Assembly: GCA_943330235.2 (NCBI GenBank)
Contig: CALQGY020000028.1
Coordinates: 1 to 34,318 of the forward strand
Origin: Candidatus Kuenenia stuttgartensis
GTDB lineage: Bacteria; Gemmatimonadota; Gemmatimonadetes; Gemmatimonadales; Gemmatimonadaceae
DNA length: 34,318 bases
Direction: 5' to 3'
Part shown: piece by piece, positions 8,361-15,561 of the stretch
Position numbering within the stretch: the stretch's first letter is position 1
Layout of the letters: each line of letters begins with the position of its first letter
Program-made: the position numbers and the translations under genes
The notes under the pieces: generated by a model
Told to the model about the DNA's origin: nothing
Seen by the model: the letters and a program-made list of their open reading frames with translations, nothing else
Database searches by the model: none

Positions 8361-9221
8361 ATGAACCTATCCTCTCTGCTGCGCGCACTCCGTCGCGCCG
8401 CCGCCCTCGTGGTCCTGTTGGTCGCGTTTCCGCGCGCCGCGCATGCCACGTGGTCCGTCATCGCGGTCGATCTGGCCACCGGACGCGTCGTCATCGCGTC
8501 GGCCACCTGCGTCAATAACAACGACGCGTTCCTGATGAACATTCAAGCGGTCGTCGTACCAGGCAAAGGCGTGGCCGCGTGCCAAGCCGGTGTCGACGGC
8601 ACGCACGCCAACCAGATGCTCGTCTACGCCGAACTCCAAAAGGGCACTGATCCGGCACGCATCATCGAGATGCTCTCCGCAGATCCGGCGTTCCAGACGC
8701 GCCAGTTCGGCATTCTCGATTTGCAGGGCCGCCACGCCGGACACTCCGGGCTCACCAACGGCTACGTGTCGCAGGATTTCCAGGGACAGGTGCCGGGCAC
8801 GCAGATCTACTACTCCATTCAGGGCAACATCCTGCGTCCGGGCGAAGTGATCCCCAACGCGGTGAAGGCGTTCCTGAACACCAAGGGCGCGCTGACCGAT
8901 CGCGTCATGGCCGCGCTTGAAACCGCCGATCAGTTTGGCGGCGATAGCCGCTGCACGTGCCCCAATCTCCCCGATGGGACTAAGCCGGCTATCCCGTGCG
9001 AAGGGCGCACGGCGTATGTGTCGTACATACTCATGGCCGACAAGACCGACACCAACGGCGACTCGCACAACAACGGCAAGTACGCCATGTACATCACCGT
9101 GGCGCAGCCCGAGCAGGGCGGACCGAACGCCATCAAGCCGGGCGAGAATCTGAACCCGGTGAAGACGCTGCGCATGCGCTACGATACGTGGCGGAAGCAG
9201 CAGCCGGCGACGTTCAAGTGA
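8361..9221 (+). CDS. DUF1028 family protein, exported
   Basis: A 286-residue DUF1028 protein. The family core is clear: WSVIAVDLATGRVVIASAT after the signal sequence, then GVAACQAGVDG, and a DPAFQTRQFGILDLQGR-A-HSG block. Residues 1-29 form a signal peptide (RR followed by AAALVVLLVAF, ending AAHA). Cleavage there would leave threonine 30 at the new N-terminus. This is notable because cytosolic family members commonly start with Met-Thr and the family is thought to have an Ntn-hydrolase-like fold. A CTCPN/PCEG cysteine group near residues 196-214 could form disulfides. The biochemical function is unknown. ATG 8361 was chosen because it begins the signal peptide. The PEBP gene follows after eight bases. 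Confidence 0.87.
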   Translation: MNLSSLLRALRRAAALVVLLVAFPRAAHATWSVIAVDLATGRVVIASATCVNNNDAFLMNIQAVVVPGKGVAACQAGVDGTHANQMLVYAELQKGTDPARIIEMLSADPAFQTRQFGILDLQGRHAGHSGLTNGYVSQDFQGQVPGTQIYYSIQGNILRPGEVIPNAVKAFLNTKGALTDRVMAALETADQFGGDSRCTCPNLPDGTKPAIPCEGRTAYVSYILMADKTDTNGDSHNNGKYAMYITVAQPEQGGPNAIKPGENLNPVKTLRMRYDTWRKQQPATFK

Positions 9222-9229
9222 AAACAACT

Positions 9230-9871
9230 ATGCGCATGAACTCATTTGTTGTCGCCGCGGTGTTCGCTGGCAGCAGCGCGCTGGCCGCCGTCGCACAGGC
9301 ACAACCCCCCGCCCAACCGCCAGCGGCGCAACCACCAGCCGCGCCGCGCGCCGCCGCGCCTCGACGCGCTGCGCTCAAGAACATGACGCTCACGAGCTCC
9401 GCGTTCGCCGACGGCGGGATGATGCCGGCCAAGCACGCGCAGACCGGCCGTGATGTCTCGCCGCCACTGTCGTGGAGCGGCGCCCCGGATTCCACGCAGA
9501 GCTTTGTGCTGATCATGCACGACGTCGACGCCGCCATCGGAGATGGCAACGACGACCTACTGCACTGGATGGCGTGGAATATCCCGGGCACGGCCACGTC
9601 GCTGCCCGAAGGCATTGCGCAGGGATCGCAGGCGGCGGGTGGTTTGCGCCAAATCAGCGGCACCGGCCCGTACTATCGCGGCCCCGCGGCGCCGTCCACG
9701 GGCCCGGCGCATCACTACGTGTTCGAGCTGTATGCGCTCGATATCCCCATGAACATTGCGGCGGTGGGCATGGCGCCGCCGGCCACACGCGCCGCCGTGG
9801 TGGCGGCCATGGCGTCGCACATTCGCGGTAAGGGTGTGCTGGTAGGGCTGTACAAGCGTCCTGCGCCGTAA
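9230..9871 (+). CDS. YbhB/YbcL-type PEBP (Raf kinase inhibitor-like) protein, exported
   Basis: A 213-residue phosphatidylethanolamine-binding protein fold member of the bacterial YbhB/YbcL group. After a signal peptide (residues 1-24, ending AQAQ) and a proline/alanine-rich linker comes the conserved core: F-DGGMMPAKHA, a DVSPPLSWSGAP motif, an MHDVDA...LLHWMAWNIP ligand-pocket motif, and HHYVFELYALD near the end. Family members bind small anionic ligands; no enzymatic role is established. ATG 9236 is an equally possible start. It is probably co-transcribed with the DUF1028 gene. The stop codon sits inside a short GCGCC-GTAA-GGCGC hairpin. Confidence 0.9.
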   Translation: MRMNSFVVAAVFAGSSALAAVAQAQPPAQPPAAQPPAAPRAAAPRRAALKNMTLTSSAFADGGMMPAKHAQTGRDVSPPLSWSGAPDSTQSFVLIMHDVDAAIGDGNDDLLHWMAWNIPGTATSLPEGIAQGSQAAGGLRQISGTGPYYRGPAAPSTGPAHHYVFELYALDIPMNIAAVGMAPPATRAAVVAAMASHIRGKGVLVGLYKRPAP

Positions 9872-9896
9872 GGCGCGCTAGGACCCAACACATCGG

Positions 9897-9938
9897 CGGC
9901 GTACGTCGGTATCCGTGAGAGGATGCCAACGTACGCCG
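9897..9938. terminator. hairpin after PEBP gene, possible terminator
   Basis: A perfect 10-bp inverted repeat (CGGCGTACGT at 9897-9906 and its complement at 9929-9938) encloses a 22-base loop that itself has ATCC/GGAT pairing. It lies 25 bases after the PEBP stop. There is only a short T run afterwards, so intrinsic termination is plausible but not certain. Confidence 0.35.
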
Positions 9939-9963
9939 GTTTGCTACGTGGTTGCTGACTCGG

Positions 9964-9993
9964 TTGGCGCCGCGGCGCCGCGGCTCGTAGCTT
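9964..9993 (+). promoter_or_regulatory. candidate promoter of the Big_2 protein gene
   Basis: TTGGCG (9964-9969), an 18-base spacer, and TAGCTT (9988-9993, fits TAnnnT) lie just before ATG 10003. Initiation about seven bases after the -10 box would give an almost leaderless transcript. A second site with the same TAGCTT and the same spacer is found at 11651-11680. This is pattern reading only. Confidence 0.3.
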
Positions 9994-10002
9994 CCCCCTG
10001 CC

Positions 10003-11040
10003 ATGCCGAACGGGACGACGCGCGGGAGCACGACCGGAGCTGTTCAGTGGCGTCGAGGAGTCGGCGCAGCGCTTGGCGTGATGCTGAGCGCGGCGCTGTT
10101 GGTGCGCTGTGGCGCTGCACCGGTCAATACGTCCGCCCCCGAGACCACGGTGGAGCCGCTCCCCGTGCTGACGTCGCTGACGGTGCAATTATCGTCTAAC
10201 CCGCTCGTGGCCGGTGAGCGGGCGACGGCCACCGTGCAGGCCGTCGACCACAAAGGGCGCGCCATGACGGTGGGCGCGATTGCCTGGACCACGGCGCAGT
10301 CCTCCGTGGCCACCGTCAGCAGCGATGGCGTGGTGTCGGCCGTCGCGCCGGGCACCACCACACTCAGCGCGCGCGTGGGCACCGTGCAGGGGAGTCTGTC
10401 CCTCACCGTGCAATCGCGGCCGCCGGGGCCGGCGCCGGTGGCGTCGGTCGTGGTGTCGCCGTTTTCGGCGACGCTCGAGGCTGGCCAGTCCATGCAGCTC
10501 GACGTGGCGGTGCGCGACTACGCGGGCACGCTGCTCACGGGGCGGGCGGTGCTGTGGAACAGCAGCGCGCCGACGGTGGCGATGGTGTCCGCCACGGGGC
10601 TCGTGACGGCGCTGTCCAGCGGCACGGTGATCGTCGACGCGTCCAGCGAAACCCAGCATGCCGCCACCGCACTCACGGTCACCATCGCCACCGATACCGA
10701 CATCGTCGTGAACGTCCCGATTCCGTTCGCGTACGCGGTGGTGGGCGATACCGTCACCGCGGTGGCCGCCGTGACGTCGCGGTTCCCGCTGACCGGCGTC
10801 ATCGCGTCGGTGGGCGGGCAGGTCACGCCGCTGCAGTACGGGCCCATCGGCGGCGCAGGCGCGCGCGGCAACCCGATGGGATGGACGTCACGGTTGAATC
10901 TCGCCACGCTGCCGTACGGGCCGTATGCCCTCATCATCACGGCCACTGACGAGCGCGGCCATCAGCGCATGAGCGCCGTGCCGATCATCAGAAACCCCAC
11001 GGTGCTCGGCGGCACCAAAGGGCAGACCGCCAGCAAATAG
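10003..11040 (+). CDS. secreted protein with two Big_2 (Ig-like) domains
   Basis: A 345-residue exported protein. An N-terminal segment with arginines followed by a hydrophobic stretch (AALGVMLSAALLV) ends in RCG at about residue 36. The cysteine could be a lipid attachment site, but the residue before it (Arg) does not fit a good lipobox. Two bacterial Ig-like repeats follow: the first from about residue 53 with AIAWTTAQSSVATVSSDGVV, the second from about residue 145 with LWNSSAPTVAMVSATGLV, each ending in a TLTV-like strand. The remaining ~110 residues form a third beta-rich region of unknown type. Such domains mediate surface adhesion or serve as scaffolds; no catalytic domain is present. 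Confidence 0.82.
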   Translation: MPNGTTRGSTTGAVQWRRGVGAALGVMLSAALLVRCGAAPVNTSAPETTVEPLPVLTSLTVQLSSNPLVAGERATATVQAVDHKGRAMTVGAIAWTTAQSSVATVSSDGVVSAVAPGTTTLSARVGTVQGSLSLTVQSRPPGPAPVASVVVSPFSATLEAGQSMQLDVAVRDYAGTLLTGRAVLWNSSAPTVAMVSATGLVTALSSGTVIVDASSETQHAATALTVTIATDTDIVVNVPIPFAYAVVGDTVTAVAAVTSRFPLTGVIASVGGQVTPLQYGPIGGAGARGNPMGWTSRLNLATLPYGPYALIITATDERGHQRMSAVPIIRNPTVLGGTKGQTASK

Positions 11041-11098
11041 CGTCGGACGGCGTTACTCCGCACGTCGGAGGCGCGCTTGTCCTCGCGAAGGCGCGCCC

Positions 11099-11154
11099 GT
11101 GTTACGGCTCGCGTGTTACGGCTCGCGTGTTACGGCTCGAGTGTTACGGCTCGC
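11099..11154. repeat. 14-bp tandem array x4 covering a stop codon
   Basis: Four consecutive 14-bp units GTGTTACGGCTCGC begin at 11099, 11113, 11127 and 11141; the third differs in its last base. The last unit contains the stop codon and final codons of the minus-strand gene 11144-11620 (TTA at 11144 is TAA on that strand). Each of the other units repeats this stop. Because 14 is not a multiple of three, the copies place stops in all three frames. Confidence 0.95.
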
Positions 11155-11620
11155 GCGGTGCGGCCGCCATGGCCGGCATACACATCACGAACATCTGATA
11201 GCGCGTCTCGCCGGCCTTGAGCACCAAGCGCTCGTTCACGAGCCCCTCCGCTTCGGTGCCCAGTAAGCCTTCGCGATTGATGTTGAACAGGCAGTCGGAT
11301 TGCGCCCAGCGGAAGCGCAGCGACCCCTCGTTCGGCGAGTCGCGCGGGTCGGGCGTGCGCACCCACTGCGCGGCGCGCAGACGCTCGTAGAAGCGCACCG
11401 CCTCCTGCTGTACGCCCACGTCGGTGCCGCCGGCGGCGGTGATCCGACAGCCGAGCACTTTGCGCTTGGTACGCCAGTCGTCGATGGTGTCGCGCTCGAT
11501 GACCGCGACCATGTGCTGTGTCGTGCGCAAAAACCGCGCGGCATCCACGCAGTGCGTGGAGTCGGCCGGGGCCGCCGATACAGAAAGCGCGACCAGCAGC
11601 TGCGAAATGATGGACGACAC
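11144..11620 (-). CDS. small secreted protein of unknown function
   Basis: A 158-residue protein I do not recognise. A short signal peptide is visible (IISQLLVALSVSAA, cleavage probably around residues 17-18). The mature part has four cysteines (C24, C58, C110, C147), which suggests two disulfide bonds in an extracytoplasmic domain. Its charge is mixed and it has no membrane segment. The start is GTG 11620; no strong ribosome-binding site is seen. It is convergent with the Big_2 gene and divergent from fructose bisphosphatase, so it is probably its own transcription unit. Its last codons lie in the 14-bp tandem array. Signal peptide and paired cysteines support a real gene over the overlapping alternative frames. 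Confidence 0.65.
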   Translation of the reverse strand: MSSIISQLLVALSVSAAPADSTHCVDAARFLRTTQHMVAVIERDTIDDWRTKRKVLGCRITAAGGTDVGVQQEAVRFYERLRAAQWVRTPDPRDSPNEGSLRFRWAQSDCLFNINREGLLGTEAEGLVNERLVLKAGETRYQMFVMCMPAMAAAPREP

Positions 11621-11642
11621 GGGGCACTCGCGGTGAATGGTG

Positions 11643-11663
11643 CGCTCCCGTTAGACGGGAGCG
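11643..11663. promoter_or_regulatory. strong hairpin between divergent genes
   Basis: A 9-bp perfect stem with a three-base TAG loop (CGCTCCCGT / ACGGGAGCG). It lies 22 bases upstream of GTG 11620 on the minus strand and about 107 bases before the bisphosphatase start. It could be an operator, or a structure in the leader of the minus-strand gene. It contains the possible -35 element TTAGAC. Confidence 0.4.
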
Positions 11664-11680
11664 TGTGGGACGGCTAGCTT
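11651..11680 (+). promoter_or_regulatory. candidate promoter for fructose-1,6-bisphosphatase
   Basis: TTAGAC (11651-11656), an 18-base spacer and TAGCTT (11675-11680) read toward the bisphosphatase gene. They match the -10 sequence and spacing of the candidate at 9964-9993. The leader would be about 80 bases. Not tested beyond pattern reading. Confidence 0.3.
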
Positions 11681-11769
11681 GGCACGAACCATGACGGCGC
11701 GGTCTCCCGCGAAAGATGTGCGCGCGACCCCCTGGGGACCATCGTGCCGTCGCCTGTTGTCTGATCGTG

Positions 11770-12873
11770 ATGGTCTCCTCACTGCTCCCCACGCGCATGC
11801 CCACCGGCGGACGAACCACCCTCGCCCAGTTTCTGATCGAATCGCGTGTGGATGCGGTCGATCATCGCGGCGACCTCGAAGCGCTGCTCGCGGATATCGC
11901 GCTCGCGTGCAAGACCATCGCGGTGCGCGTGGCACTGGGCGCGTTGGGTACTGCGAGCGGATATGGGCGCGTGGATGGCGGCACCGAGCCCGACGAGGCG
12001 CCGGAGCCGCTCGCCCACAACGTGCATGGCGAGGCGCAGCAGCCACTCGATCTGCAGAGCAACGACATCTTCCTCGGCGCCACCGAATGGGGCGGCCACC
12101 TGGCCGGCATGGTGTCCGAGGAGATGGCCGAGCCGTACGAGATGCCCGCGCAGTTTCCGCGCGGCAAGTATTTGCTGCTCTTCGATCCGCTCGACGGCTC
12201 GTCGAACATCGATGTGAATCTGACGGTGGGGAGCATTTTCTCCATTCTGCGCGCGCCCGTGCCGGGGCAGGACGCGACGCTGGTGGACTTTCTGCAGCAC
12301 GGCGCCGCACAGGTGTGCGCCGGCTACGCGCTCTACGGTCCCAGCACCATGCTGGTGCTGACGCTGGGCCGCGGCACGCACGCTTTCACGCTCAACCCCG
12401 AAGTCGGCGAATGGATTCTCACGCACCCCGACGTGCGCATCCCCGAGTCGACGCGCGAGTTCGCGATTAACGCGTCCAATGCCCGCTTCTGGGAGCCGCC
12501 CGTGGCGCGCTACGTCGAGGAGTGCCTGGCGGGGCGCACCGGACCGCGCGGTGTGGACTTCAACATGCGCTGGATCGCCTCGCTCGTGGCCGAGGCCCAT
12601 CGCATTCTCATGCGCGGCGGCGTGTTCATGTATCCGCGCGATACGAAGGACCCCGCGAAGCCCGGGCGCCTGCGCCTGCTGTATGAGATCAACCCTGTCT
12701 CCATGCTCATCGAGCAGGCCGGCGGGATGGCCAGCACCGGACACCACCGCGCGATGGACGTGGTCCCCACCACGCTGCACCAGCGCGTGGGCTTTGTGTT
12801 CGGCTCACGCGACGAGGTGGCGCGCATCGAGCAGTATCATCGCGAACACGACGGGCAGGCCACCGTCGCCTGA
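11770..12873 (+). CDS. fbp: class I fructose-1,6-bisphosphatase
   Basis: A 367-residue cytosolic enzyme that hydrolyses fructose-1,6-bisphosphate to fructose-6-phosphate, the committed step of gluconeogenesis. The class I metal and phosphate motifs are clear: [21 protein letters not shown] (residues about 138-150; the aspartates bind Mg), a [14 protein letters not shown] strand, and [35 protein letters not shown] near the C-terminus. Start choices are ATG 11770 and ATG 11797; the usual N-terminus (TTLAQFLIE) fits either. The gene ends in a 14-bp tandem array. Phosphoenolpyruvate synthase follows on the same strand, so both supply the gluconeogenic direction. Confidence 0.95.
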   Translation: [367 protein letters not shown]

Positions 12874-12929
12874 GGGCAATCGCCTGAAGGCAATCGCCTG
12901 AAGGCAATCGCCTGAAGGCAATCGCCTGA
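12866..12929. repeat. 14-bp tandem array x5 covering the fbp stop codon
   Basis: TCGCCTGA occurs at 12866, 12880, 12894, 12908 and 12922, at an exact 14-bp period; the full unit is CAATCGCCTGAAGG. The first copy is slightly diverged and contains the fbp stop (TGA 12871-12873). The following four are nearly identical. The TGA copies fall in all three frames. Unit junctions also contain the small palindrome GCCT-GA-AGGC. A further diverged TCGCCTGA is at 12944. Confidence 0.95.
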
Positions 12930-13048
12930 CGATGCGCCAGCCTTCGCCTGATAGACTCGGCGCGCGGGGCGCCCATACTGGAGACATGCAACGGTGACGA
13001 GCCGCGCGTGCCACTCCGGCGCGCGGGCTGTCCTCACGGGAGTGTTCC

Positions 13049-15529
13049 ATGTCGTCTATTGCCCAGTCGTCAGTGAAATTGCCATCACCAGCCTTGTCGC
13101 CGCGTGCGTCGTCCGCGCCGCGCGCCACGTGGGTGCGCTGGTTCGAAGACATCAGTCGGGGCGACATCGGCATCGTGGGTGGCAAGAACGCGTCGCTGGG
13201 GGAGATGACTCGCGAGTTGCAGGCGTCGGGCGTGGCGGTGCCGCCGGGATTCGCCACGACGGCGGCGGCGTATCGGCAACTCGTCGCCGAGCATGCGCTG
13301 GGTTCCGTGATCCAATCGGAAATCGAGGCCATGCGGACCGGGGGCAAGTCGCTCACCGATGCCGGGATGGCCATTCGCGAACGGTTCCTCGGCGTACCGT
13401 TGCCGATCGCCATTCGTGACGGCATCGCTGCGGCCTACGGAGAATTGTGCACGCGGACCGGTGTGCCCGATGTCGCCGTGGCCGTTCGCAGCAGCGCGAC
13501 GGCCGAAGATTTGCCCACCGCCAGCTTTGCCGGCCAGCAGGAAACGTTCTTGAATGTGCGCGGTGAGGCGGCGCTGCTCGATGCCTGCCGCCGCTGCTAC
13601 GCGTCGCTCTTCACCGATCGCGCCATCAGCTATCGCGAGCGCAACGGGTTCGATCACGACCAAGTCGCGCTCTCCATCGGCGTGCAGCGCATGGTGCGCT
13701 CGGACACGGGCGCTGCGGGTGTCATGTTCACGATCGATACGGAAACGGGTTTTCCCGACGTCGTCATGATCAGCGCCGCGTACGGACTCGGCGAGAACAT
13801 CGTGAAGGGTGTCGTAGACCCCGACGAGTTCTGGCTCTTCAAGCCCGCGCTCGCGAATCCGGCGTTGCGTCCCATTCTGCGCACGCGGCGCGGCGAGAAA
13901 GAAAAGACGATGGTGCTCGGTACTGCTAATACACCCACCATGAACGTGGAGACGCCGCTGGCTGCGCGCGCGCGATTCTCGCTGACCGACGACGACGCCA
14001 TCACCCTGGCGCGCTGGGCCGTGCAGATCGAGACGCATTACACAGTCGCGGCCGGGCACATGATGCCGATGGACATCGAGTGGGCCAAAGATGGCGAGAC
14101 CGGCGAACTCTTCATCGTGCAGGCGCGGCCTGAAACGGTGGAGTCGCAGCATCTGGCCGGTGGTATCGACAGCTTCGAGCTGCGCGACAGCGGGTCGGTC
14201 ATTGTACGCGGGCGCAGCGTTGGACACGCGATCGCGAGCGGTCCCGTCTTCGTGCTCAAGCATCCCACCGATCCGTTCACCGCTGGCGGCGTGCTGGTCA
14301 CGGAGATGACCGATCCCGATTGGCTGCCCGTCATGCGCATCGCGTCCGCGATTGTCACTGATCACGGCGGACGCACCTGTCATGCGGCAATTCTCAGTCG
14401 GGAATTGGGCATTCCCGCCATCGTGGGCACCGGTAACGCGACGCGGGTGCTTACCCCCGGCAGCGAGATCACGGTGTCCTGCGCGCAGGGGGAGGATGGC
14501 TGCGTGTACGCCGGCCGTCTGCGCTACGAGAAGCGGCACGTGGTGCTGGGGATGCAGCCGCCCACGCGCACGCACATCATGATGAACCTGGCCGATCCCG
14601 GGAGTGCGTTTCGCCATTGGCGTTTGCCCACCGACGGCATTGGCCTCGCGCGCATGGAGTTCATCATCGCCAACGAGGTGCGTGTGCATCCCATGGCGCT
14701 GTTACACCCCGAACGCATCGGCGACGCCGTCATTCGCGCCGAAGTGAAAGCATTGCGCCGCGATGAAACCGAGCCCGGCGGATTCTTTATTGAGACGCTG
14801 GCGCGCGGCATCGCCATGCTGGCCGCGTCGCAGTATCCGAAGCCGGTGATCGTGCGCATGAGCGACTTCAAAACGAACGAATATGCGAATTTGCTTGGAG
14901 GGCGCGATTTCGAACCGCACGAGGAGAATCCCATGCTCGGATTCCGCGGGGCGTCGCGCTACACGCACGCACGCTATCGCGAGGGATTTCTGCTTGAGTG
15001 CGCCGCCATGCGCCGCGCACGCGACGTACTCGGGCTGGACAACATCATTCTCATGATTCCATTCTGTCGCACGCTGTCCGAAGCCGATCGCGTGCTGGCG
15101 ACGATGGCGGCGGCCGGTCTTGAGCGCGGGCGTGATGGCCTCAAGATCTACATGATGTGCGAGATCCCGTCGAACGTGATCCTCGCCACCGAGTTCGCCG
15201 CACGATTCGACGGATTCTCCATCGGCAGTAACGATCTCACGCAACTCACGCTCGGTATCGATCGCGACTCCGACGTGCTCGCCGACGGCTTTGACGAGCG
15301 GGATCCCGCGGTGACCACGCTCATCCGCGACGTGATCACGCGGGCACACGCGGCCGGCATTCCGGTGGGGCTCTGTGGCCAGGCCCCCAGCGACGACCCG
15401 ACGTTCGCGGACTTCTTGGTGGACGCCGGGATTGATTCGATGTCGCTCAACCCCGACAGTGTGATCGCGGTGCGGGAGCGCGTGCGGATAGCCGAGGCGC
15501 GGCTGGTGCCGCTGGTACCGATGGCGTAA
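13049..15529 (+). CDS. ppsA: phosphoenolpyruvate synthase
   Basis: An 826-residue pyruvate, water dikinase that makes phosphoenolpyruvate from pyruvate and ATP, releasing AMP and phosphate. Domains run in order. The N-terminal ATP-grasp region has GGKNASLGEM near residue 46 and VAVRSSATAEDLP-ASFAGQQ near residue 150. The phosphohistidine swivel domain has H445 in GGRTCHAAILSRELGIPAIVG. The C-terminal PEP-binding barrel has NPMLGFRG and FSIGSNDLTQLTLG-DRDS, with catalytic C776 in GLCGQAPSD. It is slightly longer than the E. coli enzyme (about 790) because of an extra ~25 residues at the N-terminus. A GGGAG ribosome-binding site sits 7 bases before ATG 13049. It lies downstream of fbp, forming a gluconeogenic pair. 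Confidence 0.95.
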   Translation: MSSIAQSSVKLPSPALSPRASSAPRATWVRWFEDISRGDIGIVGGKNASLGEMTRELQASGVAVPPGFATTAAAYRQLVAEHALGSVIQSEIEAMRTGGKSLTDAGMAIRERFLGVPLPIAIRDGIAAAYGELCTRTGVPDVAVAVRSSATAEDLPTASFAGQQETFLNVRGEAALLDACRRCYASLFTDRAISYRERNGFDHDQVALSIGVQRMVRSDTGAAGVMFTIDTETGFPDVVMISAAYGLGENIVKGVVDPDEFWLFKPALANPALRPILRTRRGEKEKTMVLGTANTPTMNVETPLAARARFSLTDDDAITLARWAVQIETHYTVAAGHMMPMDIEWAKDGETGELFIVQARPETVESQHLAGGIDSFELRDSGSVIVRGRSVGHAIASGPVFVLKHPTDPFTAGGVLVTEMTDPDWLPVMRIASAIVTDHGGRTCHAAILSRELGIPAIVGTGNATRVLTPGSEITVSCAQGEDGCVYAGRLRYEKRHVVLGMQPPTRTHIMMNLADPGSAFRHWRLPTDGIGLARMEFIIANEVRVHPMALLHPERIGDAVIRAEVKALRRDETEPGGFFIETLARGIAMLAASQYPKPVIVRMSDFKTNEYANLLGGRDFEPHEENPMLGFRGASRYTHARYREGFLLECAAMRRARDVLGLDNIILMIPFCRTLSEADRVLATMAAAGLERGRDGLKIYMMCEIPSNVILATEFAARFDGFSIGSNDLTQLTLGIDRDSDVLADGFDERDPAVTTLIRDVITRAHAAGIPVGLCGQAPSDDPTFADFLVDAGIDSMSLNPDSVIAVRERVRIAEARLVPLVPMA

Positions 15530-15538
15530 GCCGCGCCG

Positions 15539-15561
15539 TAGCGGGCGGGCGCGGCCCGCTA
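15539..15561. terminator. bidirectional hairpin between ppsA and the DUF4175-like gene
   Basis: An 8-bp perfect stem TAGCGGGC / GCCCGCTA with a 7-base loop lies between the convergent genes. The right arm contains the stop codon of the minus-strand gene (15559-15561). There is no good U tract, so it may be a weak or factor-assisted terminator serving both strands. Confidence 0.5.

Noticed and set aside
11675..11695. Sigma-54-like TGGCACG near the bisphosphatase gene
   Set aside because: The -24-like box is present but the required GC at -12 is missing (ATGAC instead of TTGC).
11130..11819. Alternative minus-strand frame over the small secreted gene
   Set aside because: Arg/His-rich and without signal peptide or domains; the overlapping frame 11144-11620 has a signal peptide and four cysteines.
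12866..12929. Repeat array as a CRISPR
   Set aside because: Units are directly adjacent 14-mers with no spacers, and no cas genes are present.
13085..14689. Minus-strand open frame of about 534 codons
   Set aside because: Entirely antisense to ppsA, whose catalytic motifs are intact; composition is typical of a shadow frame.
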